From Ignavibacteriota bacterium (GTDB taxonomy: Bacteria; Bacteroidota; Ignavibacteria; UBA10030; UBA6906), in contig PMJR01000096.1 in NCBI GenBank assembly GCA_003158475.1, forward strand, positions 7,358 to 66,132: a DNA stretch of 58,775 nt, read 5' to 3'. The notes beneath the pieces were generated by a model. That model worked only from the letters and a program-made list of their open reading frames with translations. It ran no database searches and was not told the DNA's origin. Below are positions 45,387 to 55,452 of the stretch, one piece after another. The translations under genes and the position numbers were made by a program. Every line of letters begins with the position of its first letter. Position 1 is the stretch's first letter.

Positions 45387-46358
45387 TTACCCCGACTTCC
45401 CCGTTGTTTTGCCCGATCTCTCCCCGCCTCCCGCATTCAAGGCGATGGCGCCCCGAACGGTTCCTCCGGCTTCCGTAATCCTCTTCCTGGCTTCTTCGGG
45501 CGGGATGCCGGATGCAGCCATCACGATCCCGGTCTTTACGTGCCCTCCCGACTGTTCGAGGATCTCGGAGGCGCGTTCATACGAAACGCCTGTTGCAAGC
45601 ACGATGATCCGTTTTGCCCGCTCGACGAGTTTCCTGTTCGTCAGCTGGAGATCGACCATCATGTTCTCGTACACCTTCCCCAGTTTCACCATCGCTGTTG
45701 TTGTAAGCATGTTAAGAACGAGCTTCTGGGCTGTGCCCGATTTCATCCGGGTCGATCCCATCAATACCTCCGCCCCGACCTCGGGGCAGATTGCCACATC
45801 GACCTCGAGGTCGAATTCAGACCGGGGATTCGTGGTTATGTATATTGTCTTCGCTCCCAGCTCCCGGGCGCGGTTCACGGCGGAAACAACGAAGGGGGTT
45901 CTCCGGCTCGCTGCGATCCCGCACACAACGTCCCGGGGAGTGACAGCCTGACTTTCCACGTCGAGCCGGGCCTGTTCGACGTCATCTTCAGCTCCTTCCT
46001 GGGACTTGAACATCGCCGGTTGACCGCCTGCAATGATACCGCGGACCATGCCGGGGTCCGTCCCGAACGTCGGGGGACACTCTGAAGCGTCAACGACACC
46101 GAGACGCCCGCTCGTTCCTGCGCCGAAATAGAGGAGGCGCCCGCCGTTCTTCAGGGCGTGCACAATGATTTCGACCGCCTCGGCGATGTAGGGTATCTCG
46201 CGCTCCACCGCGAGCGGGACCAGTTTGTCCTGTGCGCTGATGAGGCGCAGTATTGCTTCCGTGGGAAGCCAGTCAAGATCCATCGAGTCGGGGTTTCGCT
46301 GCTCTGTAAGGAGCATGGCGAGCGAGTCGTGTAATTCCCTTGTCTGTGACATTCGCAA
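45387..46358 (-). CDS. murQ: N-acetylmuramic acid 6-phosphate etherase
   Basis: MurQ cleaves the lactyl ether of MurNAc-6-phosphate to give GlcNAc-6-phosphate during wall recycling. The 323 residues contain the SIS-domain sequence YFGAGTSGRLGVVDASECPPTFG and the signature EVLMGSTRMKSGTAQKLVLNMLTT. The frame allows ATG at 46358 (MRMSQTREL) or at 46352. No anmK, ptsG-type or murP transporter gene is adjacent. Confidence 0.95.
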   Translation of the reverse strand: MRMSQTRELHDSLAMLLTEQRNPDSMDLDWLPTEAILRLISAQDKLVPLAVEREIPYIAEAVEIIVHALKNGGRLLYFGAGTSGRLGVVDASECPPTFGTDPGMVRGIIAGGQPAMFKSQEGAEDDVEQARLDVESQAVTPRDVVCGIAASRRTPFVVSAVNRARELGAKTIYITTNPRSEFDLEVDVAICPEVGAEVLMGSTRMKSGTAQKLVLNMLTTTAMVKLGKVYENMMVDLQLTNRKLVERAKRIIVLATGVSYERASEILEQSGGHVKTGIVMAASGIPPEEARKRITEAGGTVRGAIALNAGGGERSGKTTGKSG

Positions 46359-46375
46359 TAACGGATATAGGATAA

Positions 46376-47095
46376 TTAGAGGGCGACGACAATTGCTTTC
46401 TTGTCTTCCAGCCCGAGTTCGAGGCTCCCTTCAAATGACATCCGGATGACGCGAACGGACCTGACAGATTCCTTTATCCTCGTCTCGGCAATCTCCTTCT
46501 CCAGATCCCCCCCCTTGAGGGCGATCAGCCCGGGCGATATAAACTTCACCCGGTTCCCGTCAGTTGCTTCCCCTGATGTCGTTCGGGAGGGGCTGAGAAA
46601 CGGACGTGACCAATGGACAAGATCCCTGAGGGATGCAACAGCACGAGCGACAACGAGATCAAACGTCCCGGGCGCCGGCGGATTCCGGTGGATCTGTTCG
46701 GCCCGCCCCGTCCAAACAGAAACACCAGTCAGCCCTAGGCGACTCGCAAGATCCTGAACCGCGAGTGTTTTCTTCTTCATTGAATCGAGGAGCACGAGCT
46801 CGAAATCGGGCCTGGCGATCGCCAGGGGGATGCCCGGGAATCCTCCGCCTGTTCCGAGATCGAGAACCCTGAGCCCTCCGGGGAATTCCACATAAAAGAG
46901 GAGCGTAAGACTATGAAGCACATGACTGAACCAGACATTCTCCTGATCACGGCGCGAAATGAGATTGATCCTCGAGTTCCACTCGAGCAATCCCTCTACG
47001 AATCGCGTCAGCAGTTCGAGCTGAGAATCTGAAAGGGTCAGCCCGTTTCGCGTGCATATCCTCTGGAATTCCCGCGGGGGAGCTGTCCCTGCCAT
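46376..47095 (-). CDS. rsmG: 16S rRNA (guanine527-N7)-methyltransferase
   Basis: RsmG (GidB) methylates G527 in the 530 loop. The 239 residues show the family sequence LLEWNSRINLISRRD, the SAM loop VLDLGTGGGFPGIPLA, and VARAVASLRDLV. It sits 33 bases after mnmG with a parS palindrome filling that gap. The parA-parB pair that often follows rsmG is absent; murQ comes next. Confidence 0.95.
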   Translation of the reverse strand: MAGTAPPREFQRICTRNGLTLSDSQLELLTRFVEGLLEWNSRINLISRRDQENVWFSHVLHSLTLLFYVEFPGGLRVLDLGTGGGFPGIPLAIARPDFELVLLDSMKKKTLAVQDLASRLGLTGVSVWTGRAEQIHRNPPAPGTFDLVVARAVASLRDLVHWSRPFLSPSRTTSGEATDGNRVKFISPGLIALKGGDLEKEIAETRIKESVRSVRVIRMSFEGSLELGLEDKKAIVVAL

Positions 47096-47112
47096 GTTCG
47101 AAGGACTAATCT

Positions 47113-47128
47113 TGTTCCACGTGAAACA
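47113..47128. other. parS: parS-type centromere site 1
   Basis: TGTTCCACGTGAAACA fits the ParB-binding consensus TGTTNCACGTGAAACA at every defined position. It fills most of the gap between mnmG and rsmG, about 6.4 kb from the dnaA start. Such sites load ParB, which spreads and recruits condensin and ParA for chromosome segregation. Confidence 0.9.
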
Positions 47129-49003
47129 TCACCTCAAAAGTGAGATCATGAGGATTGAGACGTCCGCTGCGGTCACTCCGCTTATTCGGGCGGCCTGTCC
47201 GATTGAACGAGGTTTGACCCTCTGGAGCTTCTCCTTACCTTCGTTGCTCAGCGATTTGAGCCTCTGAAATTCGAAACCGACCGGAATCTCGAGTCGTTCG
47301 CTTTCCTCAAATTGCCTCACGTGTTCTTCCTGCCTTTTCAAGTATCCCTCATACTTCAATTCGATTTGCACTCTCTCTCTCGCCTGGCTGTCTTCGATCA
47401 GAACAGAGAGATTGCTGTCTGAAGAGACCCCACTCAGTGTGAGGAGCGGATGAAGTTCGACTTCTGATCGCTTCAGAAGCTGGCCGAGAGTCTCCGCCTC
47501 CGTGAGGGGTTCACTGCCGCACGCGCGAAGGTATTCGTTCGCGATGACAGGTGAAATTCGCTTTGAGATCAGGCTCCTCTTCCCCGATTCGATACGGTTC
47601 TCTTTTTCATCAAGTCTGCGGATTTGTTCATGTCCAACAAGTCCTAGCTGATGCCCCTTCCGCATGAGCCGGGAGTCGGCGTTGTCCTGGCGGAGCAACA
47701 GCCTGTATTCTGCACGTGAAGTGAAAATGCGGTATGGTTCGTCGGTCCCTTTGTTTATTAGGTCGTCAATCATCACACCGATGTACGCTTCGTTTCGTCT
47801 GAGTATGAATGGCGGCTTCTCTAGCGTCCTTAGTGCCGCATTTATTCCCGCGATGAGTCCTTGTGCGGCGGCTTCCTCGTATCCGCTGGTTCCATTGATC
47901 TGACCGGCAAAGTAAAGACCTCTGACGAGCTTGGTCTCGAGCGTATGCTCGACCTGGTGGGGGGGCATGTAGTCGTACTCAACTGCGTAGCCGGGCCTGA
48001 GCATTGTACAATTCTGTAGCCCAGGGATAGTTGCAAGCGCCTGAACCTGGACATCTTTCGGAAGGCTTGTGGAAAAACCGTTCATGTAGACAACGTCGGT
48101 GTCATACCCTTCCTGCTCAAGGAATATCTGATGTCTGTCCCTCTCTGCAAACCGATTGATTTTGTCTTCAATGGATGGACAATACCTTGGGCCTATACCC
48201 TTGATCCTTCCGGTAAACATCGGAGACCTGTCGAAACCCGTACGAAGTATGGCATGTGTTTCTCGGTTGGTGTAAGTGATGTACATCGGGATCTGCACGT
48301 TCTCAATTGTCCTGGTCTGGAATGAGAACGGTGTCGGGTGCTCGTCCCCCTTCTGCTCTTCGGTCTCCTCCAGGCAGATTGTCTTCTTGCTAAGTCTTGG
48401 TGGGGTACCTGTTTTCAGACGGCCGGTTTTGAAACCAATATCACTGAGACGTTCGCTCACTCCGGATGATGCCGGTTCGCCAAACCTTCCCCCCCCAGTG
48501 GAATATGTCCCCGTGTGCATGACGGCATTCAGGAATGTCCCGCTGCACAGTACAAGCGAGGTACATGTGAGAACCCTTCCAGTGGAGAGAACTGCCCCCC
48601 TCACCGCGTTCTCTTCTACGAGGATATCCTGAAGAGATCCCTCCACAACCCTCAGGCCGTTCTGTTCGAGAATTCTACGTCTCGCCTCTCTGCTGTACCA
48701 ATCACGATCGTTTTGCGAGCGTGGGGACCAGACGGCGGGTCCCTTGGATTTGTTCAGAAGCCTGAAGTGAATGCCAGTGACGTCGGCGATTTTCCCCATT
48801 TCCCCCCCGAGAGCATCTATCTCACGGACGAGGTGTCCTTTGGCTGTACCGCCTATAGCTGGATTGCATGACATCCTGCCAATTGCGCTCGTGTCCATTG
48901 TCAACAATGTGACGGAGCACCCCATCCTGGCCGCGGCCAGCGAGGCCTCGATCCCGGCATGACCGCCACCGACGACGATTATGTTCCCACCTTCTTGTGC
49001 CAT
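47129..49003 (-). CDS. mnmG: tRNA U34 carboxymethylaminomethyl synthesis enzyme MnmG (GidA)
   Basis: MnmG is the FAD-dependent partner of MnmE in making cmnm5U34 in tRNA. The 624 residues start [21 protein letters not shown] (FAD dinucleotide motif), then [20 protein letters not shown], a typical cysteine-bearing [10 protein letters not shown], and [19 protein letters not shown] at 49003 is chosen because it puts the FAD motif at the usual distance; ATG at 49030 would add nine residues and would overlap the second parS palindrome. Confidence 0.95.
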   Translation of the reverse strand: MAQEGGNIIVVGGGHAGIEASLAAARMGCSVTLLTMDTSAIGRMSCNPAIGGTAKGHLVREIDALGGEMGKIADVTGIHFRLLNKSKGPAVWSPRSQNDRDWYSREARRRILEQNGLRVVEGSLQDILVEENAVRGAVLSTGRVLTCTSLVLCSGTFLNAVMHTGTYSTGGGRFGEPASSGVSERLSDIGFKTGRLKTGTPPRLSKKTICLEETEEQKGDEHPTPFSFQTRTIENVQIPMYITYTNRETHAILRTGFDRSPMFTGRIKGIGPRYCPSIEDKINRFAERDRHQIFLEQEGYDTDVVYMNGFSTSLPKDVQVQALATIPGLQNCTMLRPGYAVEYDYMPPHQVEHTLETKLVRGLYFAGQINGTSGYEEAAAQGLIAGINAALRTLEKPPFILRRNEAYIGVMIDDLINKGTDEPYRIFTSRAEYRLLLRQDNADSRLMRKGHQLGLVGHEQIRRLDEKENRIESGKRSLISKRISPVIANEYLRACGSEPLTEAETLGQLLKRSEVELHPLLTLSGVSSDSNLSVLIEDSQARERVQIELKYEGYLKRQEEHVRQFEESERLEIPVGFEFQRLKSLSNEGKEKLQRVKPRSIGQAARISGVTAADVSILMISLLR

Positions 49004-49013
49004 CCAGTCCCGT

Positions 49014-49029
49014 TGTTCCACGTGGAACA
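49014..49029. other. parS: parS-type centromere site 2
   Basis: TGTTCCACGTGGAACA is a perfect 16-bp palindrome, identical to parS variants known from pseudomonads. It lies between the mnmG start and the mnmE stop and is about 1.9 kb from site 1, both on the left flank of the origin. Confidence 0.88.
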
Positions 49030-49034
49030 TGTCT

Positions 49035-50438
49035 CTACTTACCGATGCAAAACTCAGCAAAAATGGAGTTCAGTATCTCCTCGCTGGTTATCTCCCCGGT
49101 AATCTCCCCCAGGGCCGATACGGACTCCCTGATGTCAAAGGCCACGAACTCGTTCGTCATCCCTGAGCTAAGCGATTGAAGGGCCGTTCCAAGGCTTCGA
49201 GCCCCTTTTAGGAGGGATTCGGCATGCCTCTCGCTGATTACACGTACAGTCTCATGAGCGGAGAGTTCGGATTCCCCAACAACGTGGACAAGCTGCTCGG
49301 CGAGAGTGTGGACGCCCATCCCTGTCAGGGCAGAAAGCCATAATTCAGTTCGGATCCCACCCCGCAGTTCGATCCGGTCGACGCGAGGATGCCGATTCGA
49401 CTCCCCGAATATGAGATCTATCTTGTTCCTGACGAGAATCAATTCCTGCTCCCTGGTTATGGGTAGTGATTCGGTCAGCATTTCTCTTTGCCGTGTGTCA
49501 CTCCCCGCCTCGTCAACAAAGATAACGATGTCCGCAGTCTCCACAGATGTCACACTTCTGGCGATTCCCTCGGATTCAATCGGGTCCCCCGACTCTCTCA
49601 GCCCAGCAGTATCGGTGAGCCTGAACAGAATTCCTTCCAGTGTGAGGTTCTCCTCAAGATAGTCACGGGTTGTTCCGGGGATCGGCGTGACAATCGCCCG
49701 GCTATCTTTCAGGAGAGCGTTGAAGAGACTTGATTTGCCTGAGTTGGGGGGTCCCACGATCACGACGGAGACACCGTCCCTGTAAATCTTCCCGGTTCTG
49801 AAAGTTTCTGCCAGATGCTCGAGTCTTTCCTTCGTCTCTGCGATTTTCCGATCGATTTCAGCCTTCCCAATCATACTGATCCCTTCTTCGCTGAAATCCA
49901 GGTCCACTTCCAATAACGCACATAGACGCTTCAGCCCGGTTCTCATCTCTTCCACTGTCCCCGCGAGCCGTCCGAGGAGCTGCTCGAGCGATGCACGGTG
50001 TGCACGGTCGCTCCCGGCAGATATCAGCGAGGCGACCGCTTCGGCGCGTGAGAGATCCATTTTCCCGTTCAAGTACGCCCTGCGCGTGAATTCGCCGGGC
50101 TCGGCCCGTCGCGCACCCGCTGCCAGCACCGCATTCAAGACGGCATTGGTGACAAAGAGACCTCCGTGGCAGCTGATCTCAAGCGTGTCTTCTCCCGTGT
50201 ATGAGCGCGGCGAACGGAAGACTGTCGCCAGAACCTCATCGAGATCCAGTCCTTCTGCACTGAAGATCGTCCCGTGATGGAGAGTGTACCCCGGGGAGGC
50301 CGAAAGGGGTCTGCGTCCCCGGAATATCCGGTCCCCGATTGCCAGCGCATCACTGCCGCTTACACGTATCACGGCTATTGCGCCCTCTCCCGGCGGGGTT
50401 GCCACCGCAGTTATCGTATCGGTTCGTGAGATCTTCAT
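49035..50438 (-). CDS. mnmE: tRNA modification GTPase MnmE (TrmE)
   Basis: MnmE works with MnmG on wobble uridine. The 467 residues start [28 protein letters not shown] (folate-binding domain), with G1 [16 protein letters not shown]2/G3 [10 protein letters not shown] and DTAGLRES, G4 NKID, and the C-terminal CIGK that carries the conserved cysteine. The ATG at 50438 is the family start; a longer frame upstream has no support. Confidence 0.95.
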   Translation of the reverse strand: MKISRTDTITAVATPPGEGAIAVIRVSGSDALAIGDRIFRGRRPLSASPGYTLHHGTIFSAEGLDLDEVLATVFRSPRSYTGEDTLEISCHGGLFVTNAVLNAVLAAGARRAEPGEFTRRAYLNGKMDLSRAEAVASLISAGSDRAHRASLEQLLGRLAGTVEEMRTGLKRLCALLEVDLDFSEEGISMIGKAEIDRKIAETKERLEHLAETFRTGKIYRDGVSVVIVGPPNSGKSSLFNALLKDSRAIVTPIPGTTRDYLEENLTLEGILFRLTDTAGLRESGDPIESEGIARSVTSVETADIVIFVDEAGSDTRQREMLTESLPITREQELILVRNKIDLIFGESNRHPRVDRIELRGGIRTELWLSALTGMGVHTLAEQLVHVVGESELSAHETVRVISERHAESLLKGARSLGTALQSLSSGMTNEFVAFDIRESVSALGEITGEITSEEILNSIFAEFCIGK

Positions 50439-50521
50439 ATCGCACACGATGAGGATTTGTAAGCTACAACTTTCCACGTACAGTATCAACGAACTCTGTG
50501 CGGGAGGGGACAGAATCACAA

Positions 50522-50546
50522 CGCCCCGCGGGACTGCTGCGGGGCG
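50522..50546 (-). terminator. GC-rich hairpin between yidC and mnmE
   Basis: CGCCCCGC (50522-50529) and GCGGGGCG (50539-50546) form an 8-bp stem with a nine-base loop, 25 bases beyond the yidC stop. No U tract follows, so it is either a weak terminator, an mRNA end stabiliser or a pause site. Confidence 0.4.
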
Positions 50547-50571
50547 CTGTGAAATCTCTCCGGATGAAGTC

Positions 50572-52362
50572 TCACTTCATTTTCGGGAGGTCCTTTGTCA
50601 GGCGGGCCAGGATCCCGCCCCCCCCTTTCTTCGGGTCAACCTTCCTGAGCGGTTCATCCCCGGTCCTCTTGTTGAACCAGACCTGCTGGCCGATTGCAAG
50701 GAGATTGAAAACGAAATAATACAGGTTGAGGCCCGAGGGGAGGCTGTTGAACATGAGTGTCATGAGCACGGGCATCATCCACACCATCGCTTTTTGCCGC
50801 GGGTCGGTCACCGTCATCTTCTGCTGCAGGAACATCGTGATACCCATCGCCAGGGCCAGACCGCTGACGTCGGTGATCCCGAAAAGGGGGATCGTGAACG
50901 GAAGCCGGAGTACGGTGTCCGGGATTGAGAGATCGTTGATCCAGAACATGAACGCGGATTGTCGCAGTCCGATGGAAGACCTGAAGACGGCATAGAGGGC
51001 GAAGAGAATCGGCATCTGCAGCAGCATGGGCAAACAGCCCGCGGCCGGATTGACTCCGTACTCTTTGTACAGGTTCATGATCTGCTGGTTTTGCTTGTTC
51101 TGGTCATCCTTGTACTTTTCTCGGATCTCGTTCATCAGCGGCGTGAGCGCCTGCATCCGTTTCATCGACTTCATGCTGGTCCGCGTCAGGGGCTGCAGCG
51201 CGAGCTTGATGATGATGGAGAAGACGATGATGACCCAGCCGTAATTCGGAATGAACATGCGGAGAAACTGGAACAGCGGGATCATGACATATTCGGAAAT
51301 CGGTCTGATGATCCAGGCGGATCCGAGACTCATGATCTGTTCGAGACCGCGTTTGTAGCCCTTCACGATTTCAAAATCAAGCGGCCCGAGATACACCGTC
51401 ACCCGCGTGCGTTCCGAGCCGGTCGTGAGGGGCATTTTCAGCGCGAGGGCAAAATTCTTCTTGACGCCGTTGTTCGGGGTCGTTGCCCTTGCTCCTTCCA
51501 GATATGCTCCCTGGCTCGCGCCGCGGTCGGGCATCATCGCGAGGGCGAAGTATTTATTCCTCGTCGCCACCCAGTCCGTTGCCCCGTTGATGTCGCGCTT
51601 CGCGGTTTCCCCGTTCTTCCCCGCGTCAACTTCAATCAACTCGCCGCCCGAGTATGCGTACGCGAGTGCAAAGTTTGATTCGTCCACGCTGTTGTGTTCC
51701 GCGTACCGCAACCCGTTCTCCCAGACGATTTGATACTCGAAATTCGAAATCGCCTGCCCCATCCCCGCGAAATCAAATTCGGTTTCGAATGAGTACTTTC
51801 CGTTGGTGAACGTCATGCGCTTTGCCAGCCGCCGTCCGTCCCCCACCGGAAGCGAGAGTTCGAGAACCAGGGATTGATCTCCGGAGAGGCGATACGTCGT
51901 CCATGACTTTTCGCGGATATCGAAATAGAGGTTCCTTGTGTTGATCAGCTTGCCGTCCCCTGAAGTGAACAGAAGGCTGAAGTCTCCACCCTTGTCGAAA
52001 TCCACGAGTTGCACCGGATGGCCGTCCCATGATTTGTAGCCGGAGAGCTCCCATTTCCTGATGAGGCCGCCTTTGGATGTGATCTCGGCGGTGTAGAGAT
52101 CCGTCGTAATGACGATGACCTTCTCTTCGCCCGAGCCACGCTGAGCGAAGAAGGAACCCAGAAGGTCCTGGGGGCTGTGCGCAACGGTGTCGCGAGGCAC
52201 GGCAGGATGCTCCACCCTGACCGTGTCCTTCGGAAGGGCCATGGTACTGCGGAGGCTGTCTGCGGCCACGGGACGCGGTGCCGGGGGGGGGGTCTGCACC
52301 CACATCCAGATGAGGAGGACCAAACCGATGAGGACGAATCCGATCGTAGTCTGCTTGTTCAT
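50572..52362 (-). CDS. yidC: Membrane protein insertase YidC
   Basis: YidC inserts and folds inner-membrane proteins. The 596 residues have an N-terminal anchor (TTIGFVLIGLVLLIWMWV), a long periplasmic domain typical of Gram-negative forms (residues about 60-350), and the conserved insertase core (WVIIVFSIIIKLALQPLT, ALTPLMNEIREKYKDD, GCLPMLLQMPILFALYAVF, GLNLYYFVFNLLAI). A G10 tract at 52283-52292 encodes a Pro run in frame. No jag/khpB gene follows, unlike many yidC loci. Confidence 0.96.
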   Translation of the reverse strand: MNKQTTIGFVLIGLVLLIWMWVQTPPPAPRPVAADSLRSTMALPKDTVRVEHPAVPRDTVAHSPQDLLGSFFAQRGSGEEKVIVITTDLYTAEITSKGGLIRKWELSGYKSWDGHPVQLVDFDKGGDFSLLFTSGDGKLINTRNLYFDIREKSWTTYRLSGDQSLVLELSLPVGDGRRLAKRMTFTNGKYSFETEFDFAGMGQAISNFEYQIVWENGLRYAEHNSVDESNFALAYAYSGGELIEVDAGKNGETAKRDINGATDWVATRNKYFALAMMPDRGASQGAYLEGARATTPNNGVKKNFALALKMPLTTGSERTRVTVYLGPLDFEIVKGYKRGLEQIMSLGSAWIIRPISEYVMIPLFQFLRMFIPNYGWVIIVFSIIIKLALQPLTRTSMKSMKRMQALTPLMNEIREKYKDDQNKQNQQIMNLYKEYGVNPAAGCLPMLLQMPILFALYAVFRSSIGLRQSAFMFWINDLSIPDTVLRLPFTIPLFGITDVSGLALAMGITMFLQQKMTVTDPRQKAMVWMMPVLMTLMFNSLPSGLNLYYFVFNLLAIGQQVWFNKRTGDEPLRKVDPKKGGGGILARLTKDLPKMK

Positions 52363-52394
52363 AACCCGTTGATTTACATGGAAGAGAAATTCAC

Positions 52395-52604
52395 TCAGGC
52401 GGGATCAAAGCCGCCCGGATGGAATGGATGACAACGGCCCAGACGTTTCAAAGCGCGCCAGAGACCGCCTGGCACACCATACAGCGAGACCGCATCAATT
52501 GCATACTGGGAACATGAGGGGGAAAACCTGCACGTATTCGGCGGCAGGAGGGGAGAAAGAAGAAGCTGGTAAGCGCGGAGAACCGTAATTACCCCCTTTT
52601 TCAT
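52395..52604 (-). CDS. yidD: Membrane protein insertion efficiency factor YidD
   Basis: The 69-residue protein has the UPF0161 signature: [27 protein letters not shown], and near the end the run [12 protein letters not shown]. The ATG at 52604 overlaps the rnpA stop as ATGA, so it is translationally coupled; longer frames are inside rnpA. YidD assists YidC-dependent insertion. Confidence 0.93.
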   Translation of the reverse strand: MKKGVITVLRAYQLLLSPLLPPNTCRFSPSCSQYAIDAVSLYGVPGGLWRALKRLGRCHPFHPGGFDPA

Positions 52605-52990
52605 TGGTGTTCTCTCCCCGCGCCGGCACATATCTTCCGGCAAATCGCGCTCATATCCCTTCTGACGCTTTCAAAGCCGAACCGGGCAGACTTCAGGTCC
52701 TTCCCCCCGTTGTACACGAACAACACACTGAGTACGCTGCCGGCTTTCCCTGATGCTCCAGCCAGGCCTTCCCGCTCCTGTTCATAGGCAGCGCGCATGA
52801 GCCTCCTTGCCCTGTTCCTTTTCACGGCATTGTATTTTTTCGCAGAGATGGAAAAGCCGGCACGCACTGGCGTCCCGGCTCCACTCTCCCACTGGAAGAA
52901 ACATCGCAACACTTCGCCGTCGAATCTCCTCCCGGACCGGTACAACATCTGGAAGGACCCCCGACCCCGAAGCGTTTCCTCTTTCCTCAC
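52601..52990 (-). CDS. rnpA: Ribonuclease P protein component
   Basis: RnpA is the protein subunit that helps the RNase P RNA cut tRNA leaders. The 129 residues include [16 protein letters not shown] and the RNA-binding motif [19 protein letters not shown]. It starts directly after the rpmH stop, the usual pair. The RNase P RNA gene is not in the window. Confidence 0.93.
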   Translation of the reverse strand: MRKEETLRGRGSFQMLYRSGRRFDGEVLRCFFQWESGAGTPVRAGFSISAKKYNAVKRNRARRLMRAAYEQEREGLAGASGKAGSVLSVLFVYNGGKDLKSARFGFESVRRDMSAICRKICAGAGREHQ

Positions 52991-53137
52991 CTACCGTTCG
53001 TCACTGACGGTGAGTTTCTTCCTGCCCCGTGCCCGCCGCCGGGCGAGCACCTTACGCCCCGTCTTTGTCGCCATGCGAGCGCGGAAACCGTGCGTGTTCT
53101 TCCTCTTGCGATTGTGCGGCTGAAACGTAATGCTCAT
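52991..53137 (-). CDS. rpmH: 50S ribosomal protein L34
   Basis: The 48-residue basic protein has the L34 sequence [19 protein letters not shown] and [17 protein letters not shown]. The ATG at 53137 follows gggagaagaa; longer frames extend into the origin region. It is the left border of the origin gap. Confidence 0.96.
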   Translation of the reverse strand: MSITFQPHNRKRKNTHGFRARMATKTGRKVLARRRARGRKKLTVSDER

Positions 53138-53591
53138 TTCTTCTCCCGCTCGTTGTGTTGGACTCCCGGCGACAAACGACCTGCCCGCAAACGAAGACAT
53201 CACTTGCAGGCACACAAGGTATAAAAAATATGCCACAGACACAAGAAAACCCCTTCGAAAAAGAAATATTCAGCTTGCGTCGGCGGCCCCATTGTGGTAT
53301 AATCATAAAGCATAGAGCGGTTATTTCTGGGTGCATAAGATGTTGACAAGTTCCGGCTCTGTTTGATCCCCACCCTGCTTAAGTGCTCTCGGATTCCTGA
53401 TCTGCTTCCGAATGTTGATAACCTCTAAAACCGGCAGAAAATAACTGTCTTTGGAGCTGATTTTGTTTTCCACAGAACTGTTGATATGTTATTGATAATT
53501 TTTGGCGGATATGTGAACCCGCGTTCTGTTGATAAATATGTGGAGAACTTCCCGCACGTTGTGCATAACCTTCTAAGCCATTGAGCAACAA
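53138..53591. other. oriC: Origin region (oriC) with DnaA boxes, between rpmH and dnaA
   Basis: The 454-base gap carries no gene. DnaA-box-like sequences (TTATNCACA or its complement) are: a perfect TGTGCATAA at 53560-53568; one-mismatch boxes TTTTCCACA 53466-53474, TGTTGATAA 53413-53421 and 53527-53535, TGTGGAGAA 53539-53547, GGTGCATAA 53330-53338; and weaker TGTTGATAT 53479-53487. AT-rich sequence at 53479-53506 could be the unwinding element. The gap also separates divergent transcription. Confidence 0.75.
53275..53303 (+). promoter_or_regulatory. Candidate dnaA promoter (extended -10)
   Basis: TTGCGT (53275-53280), a 17-base spacer and a perfect TATAAT (53298-53303) preceded by TG to form an extended -10. 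Transcription would begin near 53310 and cross all the DnaA boxes, allowing DnaA autoregulation. Confidence 0.6.
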
Positions 53592-55064
53592 ATGAATTCC
53601 AGTCCCCAACTGCTCATCAATCCGTCAGAGGAAGATCAGGCACGCGCAGTCTGGAACGCATGCCTCGATCATATCAAAGACAGCGTTAACACACAGAGCT
53701 TCAAGACCTGGTTTGAGCCGATGATCCCGCTTCACCTGCGAGCGGGTAAATTGACCGTGCAGGTGCCAAGCCAGTTTTTCTATGATTGGCTTGAAGAACA
53801 CTATTACACGGTCATCAGCCAGACGATTGAGACTGTGCTGGGCAAGGAGGCTCACCTGGAGTATTCCGTCCGGACGGATGAACCGCAGATTGACATGGAG
53901 TACCTGATCTCTCCCCCCTCGGTACCGCGCCAGGAGCGCCGGACATTCCCCCCCCAGCCGACATCCTTTACCGTTCCACCCCCTCCGCCGTTCGTCGCGG
54001 GAAGAAGTGAGGGGACCCCGGGCTCTTTTCAGACATTCCTCAACTCCCGGTACACGTTCGAAAACTTTATCAAGGGGGACAGTAACCAGCTCGCGCGCGC
54101 CGCAGCTTCCGCTGTCGCCAATAACCCCGGGGGAACATCGTTCAACCCACTGGTGATTTACGGTCCCACCGGCCTAGGAAAGACTCATCTCATCCAGGCG
54201 ATCGGAAACCACTCCATGGCCCACGGGAAGGCCAAGCGGGTCATCTATGTGTCCAGCGAAAGATTTACCGTTGAGTTCGTGGAGGCCATACAACGCGATA
54301 CGACGAACGAATTTGCAGGGTTCTACCGGAGCATGGACATACTCATTGTCGACGATATACAGTTCTTTGCGGGGAAAGAACGGACGCAGGACCATTTCTT
54401 CCATACGTTCAATGAGCTGCACCAGCTGGGGAAACAGATCGTGCTCTCCTCGGACAGGCCCCCGAAGGAACTTAAGGGCCTCGATGACCGACTGCTTTCG
54501 AGGTTCCAGTGGGGGTTGACGTCGGACATCCAGCCTCCCGATCTTGAGACGCGCATAGCGATTCTTCTGAATAAGAGTGAAAACGAGCGAATAACGCTTC
54601 CCCAGGATGTCGTTGAATGCATCGCTTCCAATGTGACTTCAAACATCCGCGAGCTGGAAGGATGCCTTATCAGTCTCATGGCGAAGGCTTCACTGGAAGG
54701 GAGAGAAATTACCGTTGATTTGGCGAGGGAGGTCCTCAAGGTCGTCGTCGGGGATGTCAAATCCCCCCTGACGATCGAGACCATCCAGCGCACCGTGTGC
54801 GATTACTTCAACATACCCGAGGACCTCATCAGGGCAAAGACGCGGAAACAGGAAATTGTCAACGCCCGTCAGGTTGCAATGTACCTGGCCAAGGAACTCA
54901 CGAACTGCTCTCTGAAGACGATCGGTCTGCACTTCGGCGGACGTGATCACAGCACGGTGATCCATGCCTATCAGTCCGTCGAAGACCAGATGCGCATTGA
55001 TCAGAAATATCAGACCAATGTTCAACAGATCAGACGCCGGCTGCAGATGCTGGGACACGTGTAA
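53592..55064 (+). CDS. dnaA: Chromosomal replication initiator DnaA
   Basis: DnaA opens the origin. The 490 residues show domain I (VWNACLDHIKDSVNTQSFKTWFEPM), a proline-rich domain II linker, the AAA+ domain with Walker A GPTGLGKTHL and Walker B ILIVDDIQF, arginine finger region LSRFQWGL, and domain IV with the box-binding signature FGGRDHSTVIHA. It is the first gene right of the origin. Confidence 0.97.
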   Translation: MNSSPQLLINPSEEDQARAVWNACLDHIKDSVNTQSFKTWFEPMIPLHLRAGKLTVQVPSQFFYDWLEEHYYTVISQTIETVLGKEAHLEYSVRTDEPQIDMEYLISPPSVPRQERRTFPPQPTSFTVPPPPPFVAGRSEGTPGSFQTFLNSRYTFENFIKGDSNQLARAAASAVANNPGGTSFNPLVIYGPTGLGKTHLIQAIGNHSMAHGKAKRVIYVSSERFTVEFVEAIQRDTTNEFAGFYRSMDILIVDDIQFFAGKERTQDHFFHTFNELHQLGKQIVLSSDRPPKELKGLDDRLLSRFQWGLTSDIQPPDLETRIAILLNKSENERITLPQDVVECIASNVTSNIRELEGCLISLMAKASLEGREITVDLAREVLKVVVGDVKSPLTIETIQRTVCDYFNIPEDLIRAKTRKQEIVNARQVAMYLAKELTNCSLKTIGLHFGGRDHSTVIHAYQSVEDQMRIDQKYQTNVQQIRRRLQMLGHV

Positions 55065-55452
55065 TACCTTCGCAGTCGTCCCGCCGGTGTTAATAACTGC
55101 GTGGAGTGTAAGTGATTTGATGTTCCGCCGGTGTGCACATACCGTTCTATTTTTCAAAACATATTTCGAGCGTCTCACTTTGTGCATGGAACTTCAGTCT
55201 GTGCACATCCTGCGAGTTCAAGGACTTCATCAACTGAAATTCCTACCGGTCCCGGCTATCCTTCTTTCGCTCCGTGTAATTTAAATTCTCAACATATCAA
55301 CACGCATTATTATAAGTATTACTTATATATAGAGAGACGTAAGAAGATATTACGAATGATTGTGTCGGTTGTTTCTTCATGGATTTCTGCGTAAATTGTT
55401 GCGGTTTTTCTTCTCAAGGAAATGTTCATCCAGCCCCCCTCAGGAGAATGCA
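55065..55452. other. dnaA-dnaN intergenic region, AT-rich right half
   Basis: No gene is seen in these 388 bases. The part from 55278 to 55360 is markedly AT-rich. TATAAGTATTACTTATA (55311-55327) is a perfect 17-bp palindrome. TGTGCACAT occurs twice (near 55131 and 55200). A dnaN promoter must lie here, but I could not choose a convincing -35/-10 pair. A second, bipartite origin module is possible but no good DnaA box is present. Confidence 0.5.

Noticed and set aside
53155-53346. Small open frames inside the origin gap
   Set aside because: They overlap the origin, lack ribosome sites and have no family features.
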